From: Candidatus Atribacter hydrocarboniphilus
GTDB lineage: Bacteria > Atribacterota > Atribacteria > Atribacterales > Atribacteraceae
Length of the DNA stretch: 20,236 nucleotides
Direction: 5' to 3'
Assembly (NCBI GenBank): GCA_003542295.1
Contig: DPKX01000205.1
Span: 377-20,612, forward strand
Numbering within the stretch: the first letter of the stretch is position 1; the number at the start of each line of letters is the position of its first letter. The notes below the pieces were generated by a model that had not been told where the DNA came from, ran no database searches, and worked only from the letters and a program-made list of their open reading frames with translations. Positions 1 to 7,492 of this stretch are shown here, piece by piece. The translations under genes and the position numbers were made by a program.

Positions 1-48
1 GGCTTCCCAAGCCGAGGGTCGCGGGTTCAAATCCCGTTTTCCGCTCCA
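1..48 (+). tRNA. tRNA-Gly (CCC), 3' part only
   Basis: This is the 3' portion of a tRNA cut by the window start. The anticodon loop is TTCCCAA with anticodon CCC at 6-8, followed by the 3' anticodon strand, a five-base variable loop and a T arm with TTCAAAT loop and a GCGGG/CCCGT stem. The acceptor strand TTTCCGC is followed by discriminator T and an encoded CCA at 46-48. A U discriminator and this acceptor sequence are typical of tRNA-Gly. The D arm and 5' acceptor strand lie outside the window. Confidence 0.9.
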
Positions 49-54
49 TTATTT

Positions 55-76
55 TTGGTTAAAAACCAATTTCTTT
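55..76 (+). terminator. Short hairpin plus T-rich tail after the tRNA
   Basis: TTGGTT at 55-60 pairs with AACCAA at 64-69 around an AAA loop and is followed by TTTCTTT. This is a weak rho-independent terminator for the tRNA transcript. On the opposite strand it sits just past the channel gene stop and could also end that transcript. Confidence 0.4.
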
Positions 77-79
77 AGT

Positions 80-1155
80 TTACTCCTCATCATATTTGCT
101 TATTGAATCGGCAGTGATTCTTAAGTGAGGGAGACATTCGGGATAATTCTTTTGAATGAAGGTAATAAGCTTTTCCCGAACTTCGCAACGCAATTCCCAG
201 GCAGAAGATGAGTCAGCTACACTCATCAAGGCTCTTAGCTCCATTGTCGTTTCTTTGCTATCGGTAACTTGAAGGGCACTGACTCTTTTATCCCACCAAG
301 GTGATTGGTCCAATATTTTTAAAAGCTCATGGCGGAGTTCGTCAACGGGAAGGCGATAATCTACATAGAGAAATACCGTCCCCAACATATCTGATGATGT
401 TTTTGTCCAGTTTTCAAAAGGATGCTCCAAAAAATAGCTGGTAGGAACAATTAGACGTCTTGAATCCCATATTTTAACAACCACATAAGTAAAATTGATT
501 TCTTCAACTCGACCCCACTCATTCTCAACAATGACCACATCATCAATCCGTATCGGTTGAGAAAACGCGATCTGAATGCCAGCAATTAATGCCGATATAT
601 TTTTTTGAGCTGCAAGACCAACAACAATACCCATTATCCCTACTGAGGTTAAAAGGCCTGTTCCTAAGGCCCGTACGCTCTCGAAACGTAATAAAGCAAT
701 TGATATGATGACAATGGCTACAATAATTATACCAAGATGTTTAAATACCATAAATTGAGTATGTATTTTACGGGCAAAAAGATTATCTTTTTCATCCATA
801 CGATATTTTTGAATCAGAAAGTCCTCAAAAACTGAGATCAATTTCACGATTGACCAACCAATAGCAAAAAGGGTAATAAAATAAAGGATAGATTGAAGAA
901 ATGCATAGATTTCTGGAGAAATAGGAGTCCGCAAAAATGAAATAGCAGTTCGGATTGCAATTATTATAAAAAATAATCGGACAGGATCTTTTAAGTGTTT
1001 AACTAAATACCTAAATACTTATCTAGGTTAATCGTTGTATAGTCAGTTATTCTCTTGAGGATTCGAAACAAAACAAAGTGTACGAAATATCCAATGAAGA
1101 TAGCGATCGCAAAAAAGAGAATCATCCAAAAGTAATCATACAATAGATTTAACAT
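80..1155 (-). pseudogene. MscS-family mechanosensitive channel, frameshifted by an 8-bp tandem duplication
   Basis: The gene reads as a small-conductance mechanosensitive channel (MscS superfamily), which releases solutes through the inner membrane on osmotic downshock. The C-terminal 284 residues are open from a TTG at 934. They hold two hydrophobic segments, the glycine/alanine-rich pore-helix-like stretch (GIMGIVVGLAAQKNI) and the beta domain with VENEWGRVEEI. That TTG has no obvious RBS, and the same frame continues upstream with no ATG, GTG or TTG as far as a stop near 1021. A well-placed GAGAGGTGA RBS precedes an ATG at 1155 that opens a different frame: 50 residues with one membrane segment, ending at TAG 1003-1005. 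Deleting one copy of the 8-bp repeat at 1003-1018 fuses the two parts into about 355 residues through the junction INLDKYLVKHLKDPVR. As written the gene should give a truncated product. Recent mutation, a switchable allele or an assembly error are the alternatives. Confidence 0.85.
1003..1018. repeat. 8-bp exact tandem duplication inside the mscS-like gene
   Basis: CTAAATAC occurs twice back to back on the plus strand (1003-1010 and 1011-1018). Removing either copy restores one uninterrupted channel reading frame, so the duplication is the sole visible lesion in the gene. Confidence 0.9.
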
Positions 1156-1570
1156 AAAAAATCACCTCTCGTTTCAGGTATACTATCGTCTCTATCAGGT
1201 GATATAAATTGGTCAGACGTAGTAATAATTATGTAGTAAAAAATAGCAAAACACAGCCAACCTATTTTTCAATAGGTGAATTTGAAATGAAGGTTTTTCA
1301 TTTTTTTTATTTAAAAAAAATCGAAACGGCGTATTTCTACAATACCTTAATCCCTCAATGAAGTCTACTTTTCCATTCATATTAAAAATCCATGGGATTG
1401 ATTTATTTCGACGATTCATAAAGCGACATTCACGAGCATATCGAATCTTGGGTTTTCATAATTATATTGTGCCACCTATTGGCATAGCATTCTATCCTGT
1501 AAACATAGGAACGTTTTTTAAGGTAATTATTTTTAGAACAATTAACTAGGATCTCATCCTGAGCTATCCC

Positions 1571-1665
1571 CCTCATCCTCACCTTCTCCCATCAAGTGAG
1601 AAGGAACTATGAATTCTATTATTCTTTTTTTCCTCGCCTCTTCATGGGAGAGGATCAGGAAGAGG
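1571..1665. repeat. Double-hairpin intergenic palindromic element
   Basis: The outer arms are CCTCATCCTCACCTTCTCCC (1571-1590) and the inverted match GGGAGAGGATCAGGAAGAGG (1646-1665), identical at 16 of 20 positions. Inside the left half CCTTCTC (1582-1588) pairs perfectly with GAGAAGG (1598-1604). Its C-rich/G-rich composition differs sharply from the AT-rich flanks. This organisation is typical of dispersed REP- or MITE-like intergenic elements; whether it is repeated elsewhere in the genome cannot be seen here. Confidence 0.6.
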
Positions 1666-1738
1666 AGGTAACTCATTTTCATCTTCACCGGTTGCCATAA
1701 AAGTAACATGAAGATTTACCCTATAAATATTATTAGAG

Positions 1739-1767
1739 TTGACTAAAAGAGAATTATTGAATTAAAT
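1739..1767 (+). promoter_or_regulatory. Possible sigma-70 promoter for the small exported protein
   Basis: TTGACT at 1739-1744 is followed after 17 bases by TTAAAT at 1762-1767, about 48 bases before the start codon. The -10 hexamer is a weak match, so this is tentative. Confidence 0.25.
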
Positions 1768-1814
1768 ATGTTTTATGATATTCAGAATGAATCGTAATTA
1801 AGGAGGGAAGACCC

Positions 1815-2081
1815 TTGAAAAAGCTTTTATTAGTTTTTTTATTGGTTTTGATGATTTCATCAATTGCCGGGGGACAAATATTTAGGTGCTACCAAGATGA
1901 CAAATTGTTACTTATTAATTTAAATCATATAGTTTTTATTGAGATTGGAAAGCCAATTACAAATGATAACGGAACGAATAACTGGCCTATTACCTTAGCA
2001 AGTCATTTTAAGCAGATCAATTTAAATTTAACCACTGAAGAAAAGGATTTCTTGTTCGAGCTTTATTATATAAATTACTAA
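1815..2081 (+). CDS. Small exported protein of unknown function
   Basis: I do not recognise this 88-residue protein. It begins with a classic signal peptide: KK followed by about 15 hydrophobic residues, then SSIAGGQ, where signal peptidase could cut. The mature part is only about 65 residues. It contains a hydrophobic strand-like stretch (LLLINLNHIVFIEIGKP) followed by a basic/polar middle and an acidic end (LTTEEKDFLFELYYINY). The start is TTG, chosen because a strong AAGGAGGGAAG RBS lies 7-10 bases upstream. It is probably monocistronic, since the next gene has its own RBS 95 bases on and a T-rich stretch lies between them. One free cysteine remains after the signal peptide; there are no metal-binding motifs. 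Confidence 0.6.
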   Translation: MKKLLLVFLLVLMISSIAGGQIFRCYQDDKLLLINLNHIVFIEIGKPITNDNGTNNWPITLASHFKQINLNLTTEEKDFLFELYYINY

Positions 2082-2176
2082 TACAACTTTTTATCTTTTT
2101 TTTGCTATTTGAATGTTAAAATGAAACCATAGAAATGTTTGAGATAATCCAGATAAACCTAAAAGGAGGGGAGAGT

Positions 2177-2593
2177 ATGGCAATTGAAGTCCATCTTCAT
2201 TTCAATGGGAATTGTCATGAAGCAGTCAACTTTTATTCTAAAATTTTCGATTTAAAGGAACCAAACATTATGACTTATGAGGAAGCTCCTTCGGAGGCTA
2301 ACGATTCTTTAACTGATGAAGTGAAGAAATTGGTGATGTATACCAACCTTAAAATATTTGGGAGCGATGTAATGTTTTCCGATGCAACTCCTGATAAGCC
2401 GGTTACTCAGGGAGATAATATTTTTCTAAATATTGAATTTAATAACCTTGAAGAAATAACATCATTATTTAACCAATTGAAAGAAGGGGGAACTGTGTTG
2501 ATGGATCTGCAAAAAACCTTCTTTGCAAAATATTATGGACTCCTCGTTGATAAATTCGGTATTCCCTGGCAGTTGGTTTATGAAACCCATTAA
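2177..2593 (+). CDS. VOC-superfamily protein, PhnB-like
   Basis: This 138-residue protein belongs to the vicinal oxygen chelate fold, in the PhnB/3-demethylubiquinone-methyltransferase-like branch. Family features visible are the opening VHLHFNGNCHEAVNFYSKIF (strand plus helix), a central LKIFGSDVMFSDATPD segment and the C-terminal YYGLLVDKFGIPWQLVYE, where the family ends with the typical D.FG..W. PhnB-like proteins are small dimeric cytoplasmic proteins with mostly unassigned substrates, so no reaction is claimed. An in-frame ATG exists 14 codons upstream at 2135, but the AAAAGGAGGGG RBS at 2161-2171 lies directly before the ATG at 2177, which I take as the start. It appears monocistronic. 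Confidence 0.85.
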   Translation: MAIEVHLHFNGNCHEAVNFYSKIFDLKEPNIMTYEEAPSEANDSLTDEVKKLVMYTNLKIFGSDVMFSDATPDKPVTQGDNIFLNIEFNNLEEITSLFNQLKEGGTVLMDLQKTFFAKYYGLLVDKFGIPWQLVYETH

Positions 2594-2820
2594 AATATAT
2601 TAAAATCTTCAAAAAAGCAAATATAACCATTGTATTTCCTAAATACTAATAAAAAATGTTAAAAAAGCTAAGCCTTAATGAGAATGTATAAATAAATGGA
2701 AATACCGGCACTCGCCATCACTTTTGGTTGTGAAAATATAGCTAAAAATTAATCAATTTTGATGGAATGCCGATTATTCATTTATGAGTATTATTAAATA
2801 AATGGGAGGTTGTAAATTAT
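2594..2820. other. Intergenic region upstream of the lipoprotein gene
   Basis: No gene is visible here. The region is dominated by the long imperfect palindrome described at 2690-2805, which runs right up to the RBS of the lipoprotein gene. Confidence 0.5.
2690..2805. repeat. Imperfect long palindrome bounded by a 10-bp direct repeat
   Basis: Left arm 2691-2720 (ATAAATGG...CCGGCA...CCATCA) pairs with right arm 2759-2785 (TGATGG...TGCCG...CATTTAT) with a few bulges, leaving a loop of about 40 bases. The exact 10-mer AAATAAATGG appears at both 2690-2699 and 2796-2805. The inverted repeat overlaps the left direct repeat, so it is not a textbook transposon footprint. It could be a MITE-like element or a structured leader for the lipoprotein gene. 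No riboswitch class was recognised. Confidence 0.4.
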
Positions 2821-3147
2821 ATGAAAATGAAGAGCATTTTATTTGTAATGGCAATTTTAGTGTTAGCTATGATGATGGGAACATCGGGTTGTATTGAAGA
2901 CGAACCACTTCCTCCAGGATTTGGGAAAGTATCCATTTGTTCTTCATCGTCAAGTGTTTATGGAAGAGTGTATATTGATGGAAATCGAATTGGCAATGCT
3001 TATCTTAATCCAAACGGCTGTTTATTCAATCTTGCCAATGTGAAATTATATGAAGAACATATTATTCGAGTTGAGACTGATTGGGGAATTTCCTACACTG
3101 AAAGATTTTATCCAACTTATTCAGGATATACAGTAACAATTTATTAG
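2821..3147 (+). CDS. Small lipoprotein with PEGA-like domain
   Basis: The 108-residue product has a lipoprotein signal: MKMK, a hydrophobic core, and the lipobox-like TSGC, placing the lipidated cysteine at residue 24. The mature part is about 85 residues. GKVSICSSSSSVYGRVYIDG followed by NRIGNAYLNPNG and EHIIRVETDWG resembles a PEGA-type beta-sandwich (structural element built on an internal strand pattern with YIDG). This assignment is by pattern only. It would sit on the outside of the membrane. GGGAGG lies 10 bases before the start. The next gene follows after 36 bases, so the two probably form an operon. Function unknown. Confidence 0.7.
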   Translation: MKMKSILFVMAILVLAMMMGTSGCIEDEPLPPGFGKVSICSSSSSVYGRVYIDGNRIGNAYLNPNGCLFNLANVKLYEEHIIRVETDWGISYTERFYPTYSGYTVTIY

Positions 3148-3183
3148 CATGAAACTTCCTAATAAGAAGAAAGGATTTATAAA

Positions 3184-3990
3184 ATGAAAAAATATGTTTA
3201 TGCCAATTTATTTCTTAAATTCTTCTTAGTGTTTCTCATTTTAGCCGGACTTTCAAGCATGGTCTTAGCCAAACCTTCAGTAACTTTTCAATTTAATATT
3301 TCACCCGAGGCTCACCGTTCTCTACCTCGGTCTTCTCAAGTCTCACTCTCTACTGACCGAGGCGATGGGGGGTTTTATTCGGTGGGAGAAAGAGTAAACT
3401 TGCGTTACCGAACCAGCGTGGGTGGCTACATAACGCTAGCTCAATATAACCCCGGAGGGAGTGCTCAAATCATTGAAGAAAACAAATTTGTTAGGGCTAA
3501 CTCTCCTCAAATGGTAAGCTTTATAGCGAAAGAGCCAGTTGGAACTCACCGGGTTGTAATTATTTTAACTCCTGACACCATACCACGAAATAGAATCCAA
3601 GAATTTTTGAGGGATCCAAGCCGCATTCCATCTATATTCGGGGGCCAGTACGCAGTCAACCGAACTGAATTTGTGGTTGATGGTGGTCAAGTTGAGCCAT
3701 TAATTGAGGTTCAACCGGCAACATTCAATCTCAATTCTGGTTCTACTCAGACATTTTCTATAAGATTAACAGACTATTCTGGACGGCCAATCCCTGGCAA
3801 AAATTTGTTATTGGATGCTCCTTTTGGAACCTTAAGTTCTCAACAAGTGCGAACCAATAGCCGTGGTATGGCTACCTTTACTTATACAGCTTCTTTTGTA
3901 AGAAGGTCATCGGTTAGGATATCAATATTGTTCCCTGGCGATGCTGACCATGGTTGGACATCAACAGAAATAGTCGGTCATATTCGTTAA
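3184..3990 (+). CDS. Exported DUF4384-like protein with Ig-like C-terminal domain
   Basis: The 268-residue product has an N-terminal signal peptide (residues 1-29, with cleavage likely after VLA). Residues of about 60-140 match the DUF4384 pattern: YSVGERVNLRYRTSVGGYIT, then NPGGSAQIIEENKFV, then GTHRVVIILTPD. DUF4384 domains are beta-rich modules of envelope proteins. Residues of about 170-268 form an immunoglobulin-like/Big_1-type repeat: VQPATFNLNSGSTQTFSIRL, GKNLLLDAPFGTL, then the characteristic RTNSRGMATFTYTA. No catalytic residues are recognisable, so a structural or adhesive role at the cell surface is an inference. RBS GAAAGGA precedes the ATG. The gene is co-oriented with the lipoprotein gene and ends before the hairpin at 4027-4071. 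Confidence 0.75.
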   Translation: MKKYVYANLFLKFFLVFLILAGLSSMVLAKPSVTFQFNISPEAHRSLPRSSQVSLSTDRGDGGFYSVGERVNLRYRTSVGGYITLAQYNPGGSAQIIEENKFVRANSPQMVSFIAKEPVGTHRVVIILTPDTIPRNRIQEFLRDPSRIPSIFGGQYAVNRTEFVVDGGQVEPLIEVQPATFNLNSGSTQTFSIRLTDYSGRPIPGKNLLLDAPFGTLSSQQVRTNSRGMATFTYTASFVRRSSVRISILFPGDADHGWTSTEIVGHIR

Positions 3991-4026
3991 AAATTGAGTC
4001 AGAAAGAAAGCAATAATTAAAAGTTT

Positions 4027-4071
4027 AGCGCTCCTCAGATGAGGGGCAACTTCTTGTGTTTGAGGAGCGCT
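4027..4071. terminator. 11-bp perfect hairpin between convergent genes
   Basis: AGCGCTCCTCA (4027-4037) and TGAGGAGCGCT (4061-4071) are perfect inverted repeats around a 23-base loop, with an alternative inner CCTCAGATGAGG hairpin. It lies between the 3' ends of the DUF4384-like gene and the decayed reductase gene. There is a short T-rich stretch on the minus-strand side, so it may act as a bidirectional terminator. Confidence 0.6.
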
Positions 4072-4135
4072 ATATAAATAAAGCTATTCTCGAAGATTAT
4101 CCAACACTTGAAAAGGGTACTCAAAGTTTAATCTC

Positions 4136-5288
4136 TTATGTCTTTTTTCCCAATAATTCTTCTACCTTCAGCAACCATTCTCGAATCGGAATATTTTGTG
4201 GACACTTTTCTTCACATATTCCACACTGTATGCAAGAACTAGCATGCATCTCTTCGGGAAAAATGTTTTGATAAATATTATTATTTAAATTGACTTGATT
4301 AAATAACCAAAGCGGTGTTAAACAATTCAAAATTACGTAGAATGTCCACTTGGTTGGGGCAGGGCATACAATAACCGCATTTGGTACATGGAATTGGATT
4401 CATGGAAGAATATTTTGACTGGACTCTTGATATGGTATTCAGTTCCTCAGAACGGAGAGAATAGGCTCCAGAATGATTCGCACTGTTTATGTTTTGCTGA
4501 ACCTGTTTAAAGGAGCTCATTCCTCTGAGTAGCGCCGAAACTTCAGGTTTATTCCATAGCCATTGTAGCGCCCAATCAACTGGAGAGCGTTGAGGATTAG
4601 CATTATTTAGCAAGGAGAGAATCTCTGGATGGGGATTGGCCAATGTTCCCCCTAAAAGCGGTTCCATGATTACCACCGCAATGTCCTTTTAGCAGCATAT
4701 TTTAATCCTTTTGTGCCTGCCTGGACATCTTCATTCATATAATTATATTGAATTTGAGCTATCGACCAACGATCATAGGAATCAATAAAAACCTTAAAGA
4801 CGGAAAATGGTTCATGACAGGAAAAACCAAAATATCGAAAAAGACCTTTATCAATCGCTTTTTCAGCCCAGGAAAATATTCCAAGGTTGAGAAGATGATG
4901 AAAGGTTTTCTTTTTAAGGTTGTGTAACAAATAAATATCTAAATAATCAGTTTTTAACCTACTGAGTTGTTCATGTAAAAAACGGTCGAAATCACTGCTT
5001 TTTTCCACTAACCAGATAGGCATTTTGGTGGTTAATAATACTTTTTTCCGATAGCCATCTTGAAGTGCGCTGCCGATTACTTCTTCGCTTTTCCCGTTAT
5101 GGTAGGTATAAGCGGAATCGATATAATTAATTTACACCGTTATCAATTGCATAGCGCAGCATGCGAATGGTTTCCTTTTCATCAACCTCTTCTGATGATG
5201 GCTTATGATCGATGGTTGGAAGTCGCATGCATCCAAAGCCAAGTGCAGAGACCTTTTCTTTTGTCGAACCGAGTATTCGATATTTCAA
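4136..5288 (-). pseudogene. Aldo/keto reductase with ferredoxin-like 4Fe-4S tail, multiply frameshifted
   Basis: The pieces together give a complete member of the aldo/keto reductase family that carries a C-terminal 4Fe-4S binding region. A TTG at 5288 follows a GGAGG RBS and opens LKYRILGSTKEKVSALGFGC. The NADPH-barrel motifs continue with GVN/YIDSAYTYHNGKSEEVIG (catalytic D and Y), LLTTKMP (K) and YLDIYLLHNL (H). The C-terminal part has CTKCGYCMPCP and CIQCGICEEKCPQNIPI, enough cysteines for two clusters. Three lesions are visible: a 4-bp tandem duplication at 5124-5132, a one-base loss in the run at 4687-4690, and a +1-type shift near 4300-4310. The coding traces remain clear, so the decay looks recent. 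The gene has its own RBS and a terminator-like hairpin on either side. Confidence 0.88.
5124..5132. repeat. 4-bp tandem duplication in the aldo/keto reductase pseudogene
   Basis: On the coding strand AATT is repeated (AATTAATTA, 2.25 periods). Removing four bases turns the premature stop into GVNYIDSAYTY, exactly the conserved family sequence at the catalytic Asp/Tyr, which fixes the position of the lesion within a few bases. Confidence 0.85.
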
Positions 5289-5469
5289 TGATTGGGATCC
5301 TCCGATTAAGTATATTTATTTTTATCTTGTTGGAGATTTCATTTGAATACCTACCGAGAGTAGTTAAACTTAAATTATATCAAAATACTGCAGTGATTTT
5401 AAAATCGAAAAATTAAAATATTGAAGTCGTTATTTCCTTGAGAAGCTCTGGATTTAATTATCTACCAAA

Positions 5470-5510
5470 AAAAATAAAAAACCCCTCTCATTTTTTAGGA
5501 AGAGAGGGGT
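5470..5510 (-). terminator. Rho-independent terminator of the sugar-uptake operon
   Basis: Read on the minus strand, ACCCCTCTC pairs with GAGAGGGGT (9 bp, plus-strand 5481-5489 and 5502-5510) around a 12-base loop. It is followed by TTTTTTATTTTTTTT. This is a textbook intrinsic terminator 35 bases past the stop of the last gene of the operon. Confidence 0.92.
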
Positions 5511-5544
5511 ATCTACCGGCAGGATAGAAGCGAATTAGGATCTA

Positions 5545-6582
5545 TTATGGTAGCAATTGGTTTACTTTATCGAGAAGAACTTCTAGGGTGATATCCTGCT
5601 CGGATATATCACTGATTACTGTAAAATTAATAGTAAAGGATTTTGATTCCAGCGGTTGTAGTGTGAATTGAGTAGTATTCGAATAGACTATGTAAGGGGC
5701 AGCTCCAGGTTCATTTGAATAATTCTTACCCCAGGACCAAATTTCAGCTCCATTAAAAAATTCTTCAGGTTTCCAAGATTTTACAAATACGTTTTTTGTT
5801 TCAGGATAATATATCCCAGCCATGTTAGTACTGAGTTGCGAAGCTGACTGAAAAACTAAATAATCATTGATCATTTTCCATTGAGAGAAAGATTCCGGCC
5901 ATTCGAATAGGCTTTCTTTCGATCCTGCCCAATTATTTTTACTTTCTATAAGTTTAATTTTGTCTACTGGTAAAATTATTTGTTCATTACTATTTTCGTT
6001 ATCATGAATATAAAAAACCGTAAAATCTCGGAACTCTAAATCTTTGGGAGTTTTCTTTGAAGTATTGGTTATTTTAGTTTTAATTTCAACAACTGGACTG
6101 GCTTTTTTCATTTTCACCCAAACTTCGGTGAGAGTTTTTTGGAACATGTCCTCCCCAGAAAGGAAGATTTCTCCTAAATCATCAGTAGAATTTAGAATTT
6201 CAAATTGCAAATCAAATGGTTGACGATCCCGGGTATTCCATGGAAGTGAAAAATAATAGCCACCAAATTCCACAGTATGAAGTCCACCGGGAAGAACCAT
6301 AGGATCAGGAACGAATTTCTGATAAAGAAAAGACTGTTGTTTGTCGGTTAACATAAAATTGGATAAGATGCGACCCCGGTTGGGAATTAAATCTATGGCA
6401 ATAAGATCGTTACTCATGTGAATGATTTCTGGATTAGTTTTTGTGCTGGCCAATTCAGCTACCGGGAGAACATACTGATCTTCAGTTACATTGATTGACA
6501 CCTTTGATTGAGCTATGGAAAATGCACACATAACCAAACCCATCATGATCAAAACACCAACTATAGATTTTTTAATTTTCAA
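5545..6582 (-). CDS. Exported beta-sandwich protein, mutarotase-like, last gene of the sugar ABC operon
   Basis: The 345-residue product has a signal peptide (KIKKSIVGVLIMMGLVMCAF, cleavage near SIAQS) and no lipobox cysteine in the usual place. The start is the TTG at 6582 because GGGAGGGAAT lies just upstream; the longer open frame to 6717 would run into the preceding permease gene. The mature sequence resembles galactose-mutarotase-like carbohydrate-binding beta-sandwiches: NDLIAIDLIPNRGRILSNFM near the N-terminus, a HTVEFGGYYFSLPWNTRDRQ stretch, then many alternating hydrophobic strands and a C-terminal LQPLESKSFTINF strand. I could not identify catalytic His/Glu residues. It lies 20 bases after the permease gene, so it is co-transcribed and probably handles the imported sugar or glycan outside the membrane. 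The family is uncertain. Confidence 0.65.
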   Translation of the reverse strand: MKIKKSIVGVLIMMGLVMCAFSIAQSKVSINVTEDQYVLPVAELASTKTNPEIIHMSNDLIAIDLIPNRGRILSNFMLTDKQQSFLYQKFVPDPMVLPGGLHTVEFGGYYFSLPWNTRDRQPFDLQFEILNSTDDLGEIFLSGEDMFQKTLTEVWVKMKKASPVVEIKTKITNTSKKTPKDLEFRDFTVFYIHDNENSNEQIILPVDKIKLIESKNNWAGSKESLFEWPESFSQWKMINDYLVFQSASQLSTNMAGIYYPETKNVFVKSWKPEEFFNGAEIWSWGKNYSNEPGAAPYIVYSNTTQFTLQPLESKSFTINFTVISDISEQDITLEVLLDKVNQLLP

Positions 6583-6602
6583 TGGGATTCCCTCCCTTTT
6601 TA

Positions 6603-7445
6603 TTATTCTTTCACTGCTCCTGCTGTGAATCCTTTTATGAAATAACCCGATACCGGCATGAATAGGATAAAGACCGGTATCATTATAAGAATCGATCCGG
6701 AAAGCAGCGGTCCCCATTCGATATATTGTTCAGCAGTAAAGGTTGCTAAACCCAATGGTCCCGTCTTCTTCAAATTGGAGCTAATCAAAATTAGAGCAAA
6801 CATATATTCACCCCAGGCGGTAATGAAAGAATAGGCTCCTGCAGTTACCAATCCTGGTGAGGCTAATGGTATAACAATGCGAGTGAAAGTAGTAAAAGTG
6901 CCAGCTCCATCAATTCCGGCAGATTCTTCTAGTTCTCTGGGAATATTTTCAAGGAAAGATACCAACAACCAGGTACAAAAAGGTGATACCAGTGCAGTAT
7001 AAATGATAATGAGGCCAAATAAGTTGTCATATAAATTCATGGTAGTAAATAGTTTATAAATTGGAACTAAAAGAACAACAGTTGGAAAAACATATATAAA
7101 AAGGAGAAATTTTGAGATCAAACCAGCACGGAGCCTTCGATTTCGAGCAATTCCATAACCGCTGATTGATGAAATTATGAGTGTAAAAAGAGCAGTAAAA
7201 ACAGATACATAAAGACTATTAAACAAAAAACGAGGAAAATCTCTGACCGGTGTTCGAGCAAATAAAAGAGTTTGATAATTTTTTAAAGTTGGATCAACTG
7301 GTAAAAAAGAAGCTCGGGACATAATTTCTTTTAAAGGTTTAAAAGAAGAAATGAATATGTAAACAAAAGGCCAAATAATGAGTGCCAGAACAAGTATGAT
7401 AACGAATATTGTAATAATATTTTTGGTCCGGTTAATTTCTGCCAA
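6603..7445 (-). CDS. Carbohydrate ABC transporter permease, MalG type (CUT1)
   Basis: This 280-residue inner-membrane protein has six predicted hydrophobic segments, an N-terminal one ending in WPFVYIFISSFKPLKE, and the permease EAA loop ELEESAGIDGAGTFTTFTRIVIPLASPG, which docks on the ATPase. FKPLKE followed by a loop up to the second segment is typical of MalG-like (family 1 carbohydrate uptake) subunits. The start is TTG at 7445, supported by GAGGTG seven bases upstream. It lies 47 bases after its partner permease. No ATPase gene is present in the window, so the pair must use one encoded elsewhere, as many CUT1 systems do. The substrate is inferred only from context. Confidence 0.92.
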   Translation of the reverse strand: MAEINRTKNIITIFVIILVLALIIWPFVYIFISSFKPLKEIMSRASFLPVDPTLKNYQTLLFARTPVRDFPRFLFNSLYVSVFTALFTLIISSISGYGIARNRRLRAGLISKFLLFIYVFPTVVLLVPIYKLFTTMNLYDNLFGLIIIYTALVSPFCTWLLVSFLENIPRELEESAGIDGAGTFTTFTRIVIPLASPGLVTAGAYSFITAWGEYMFALILISSNLKKTGPLGLATFTAEQYIEWGPLLSGSILIMIPVFILFMPVSGYFIKGFTAGAVKE

Positions 7446-7492
7446 ACCGTTTCACCTCACCAACAGGCTGAATGATAATTCTTTTAACTCAA

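Larger units (their letters stand above)
1156..1814. other. Intergenic region with no convincing gene
   Basis: This 659-base stretch separates the divergent channel gene and the small exported-protein gene. Two overlapping open frames of 60-70 codons on opposite strands (around 1213-1549) lack good RBSs and recognisable protein features, so they are not called. The stretch contains the hairpin element at 1571-1665 and a possible promoter at 1739-1767. Confidence 0.6.

Noticed and set aside
1213..1549. Two overlapping open frames of 63-68 codons on opposite strands
   Set aside because: No RBS, no recognisable domain or signal peptide, and AT-rich low-complexity composition; both look like chance frames.
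2135..2176. Upstream ATG extending the PhnB-like protein by 14 residues
   Set aside because: The strong RBS lies inside this extension and directly precedes the ATG at 2177, where the family's usual N-terminus begins.
4056..5416. Plus-strand open frames over the aldo/keto reductase region
   Set aside because: They run antisense to clearly conserved reductase coding traces and carry no family features.
6583..6717. N-terminal extension of the exported operon-end protein
   Set aside because: It overlaps the permease 3' end out of frame and would bury the signal peptide; the RBS supports TTG at 6582.
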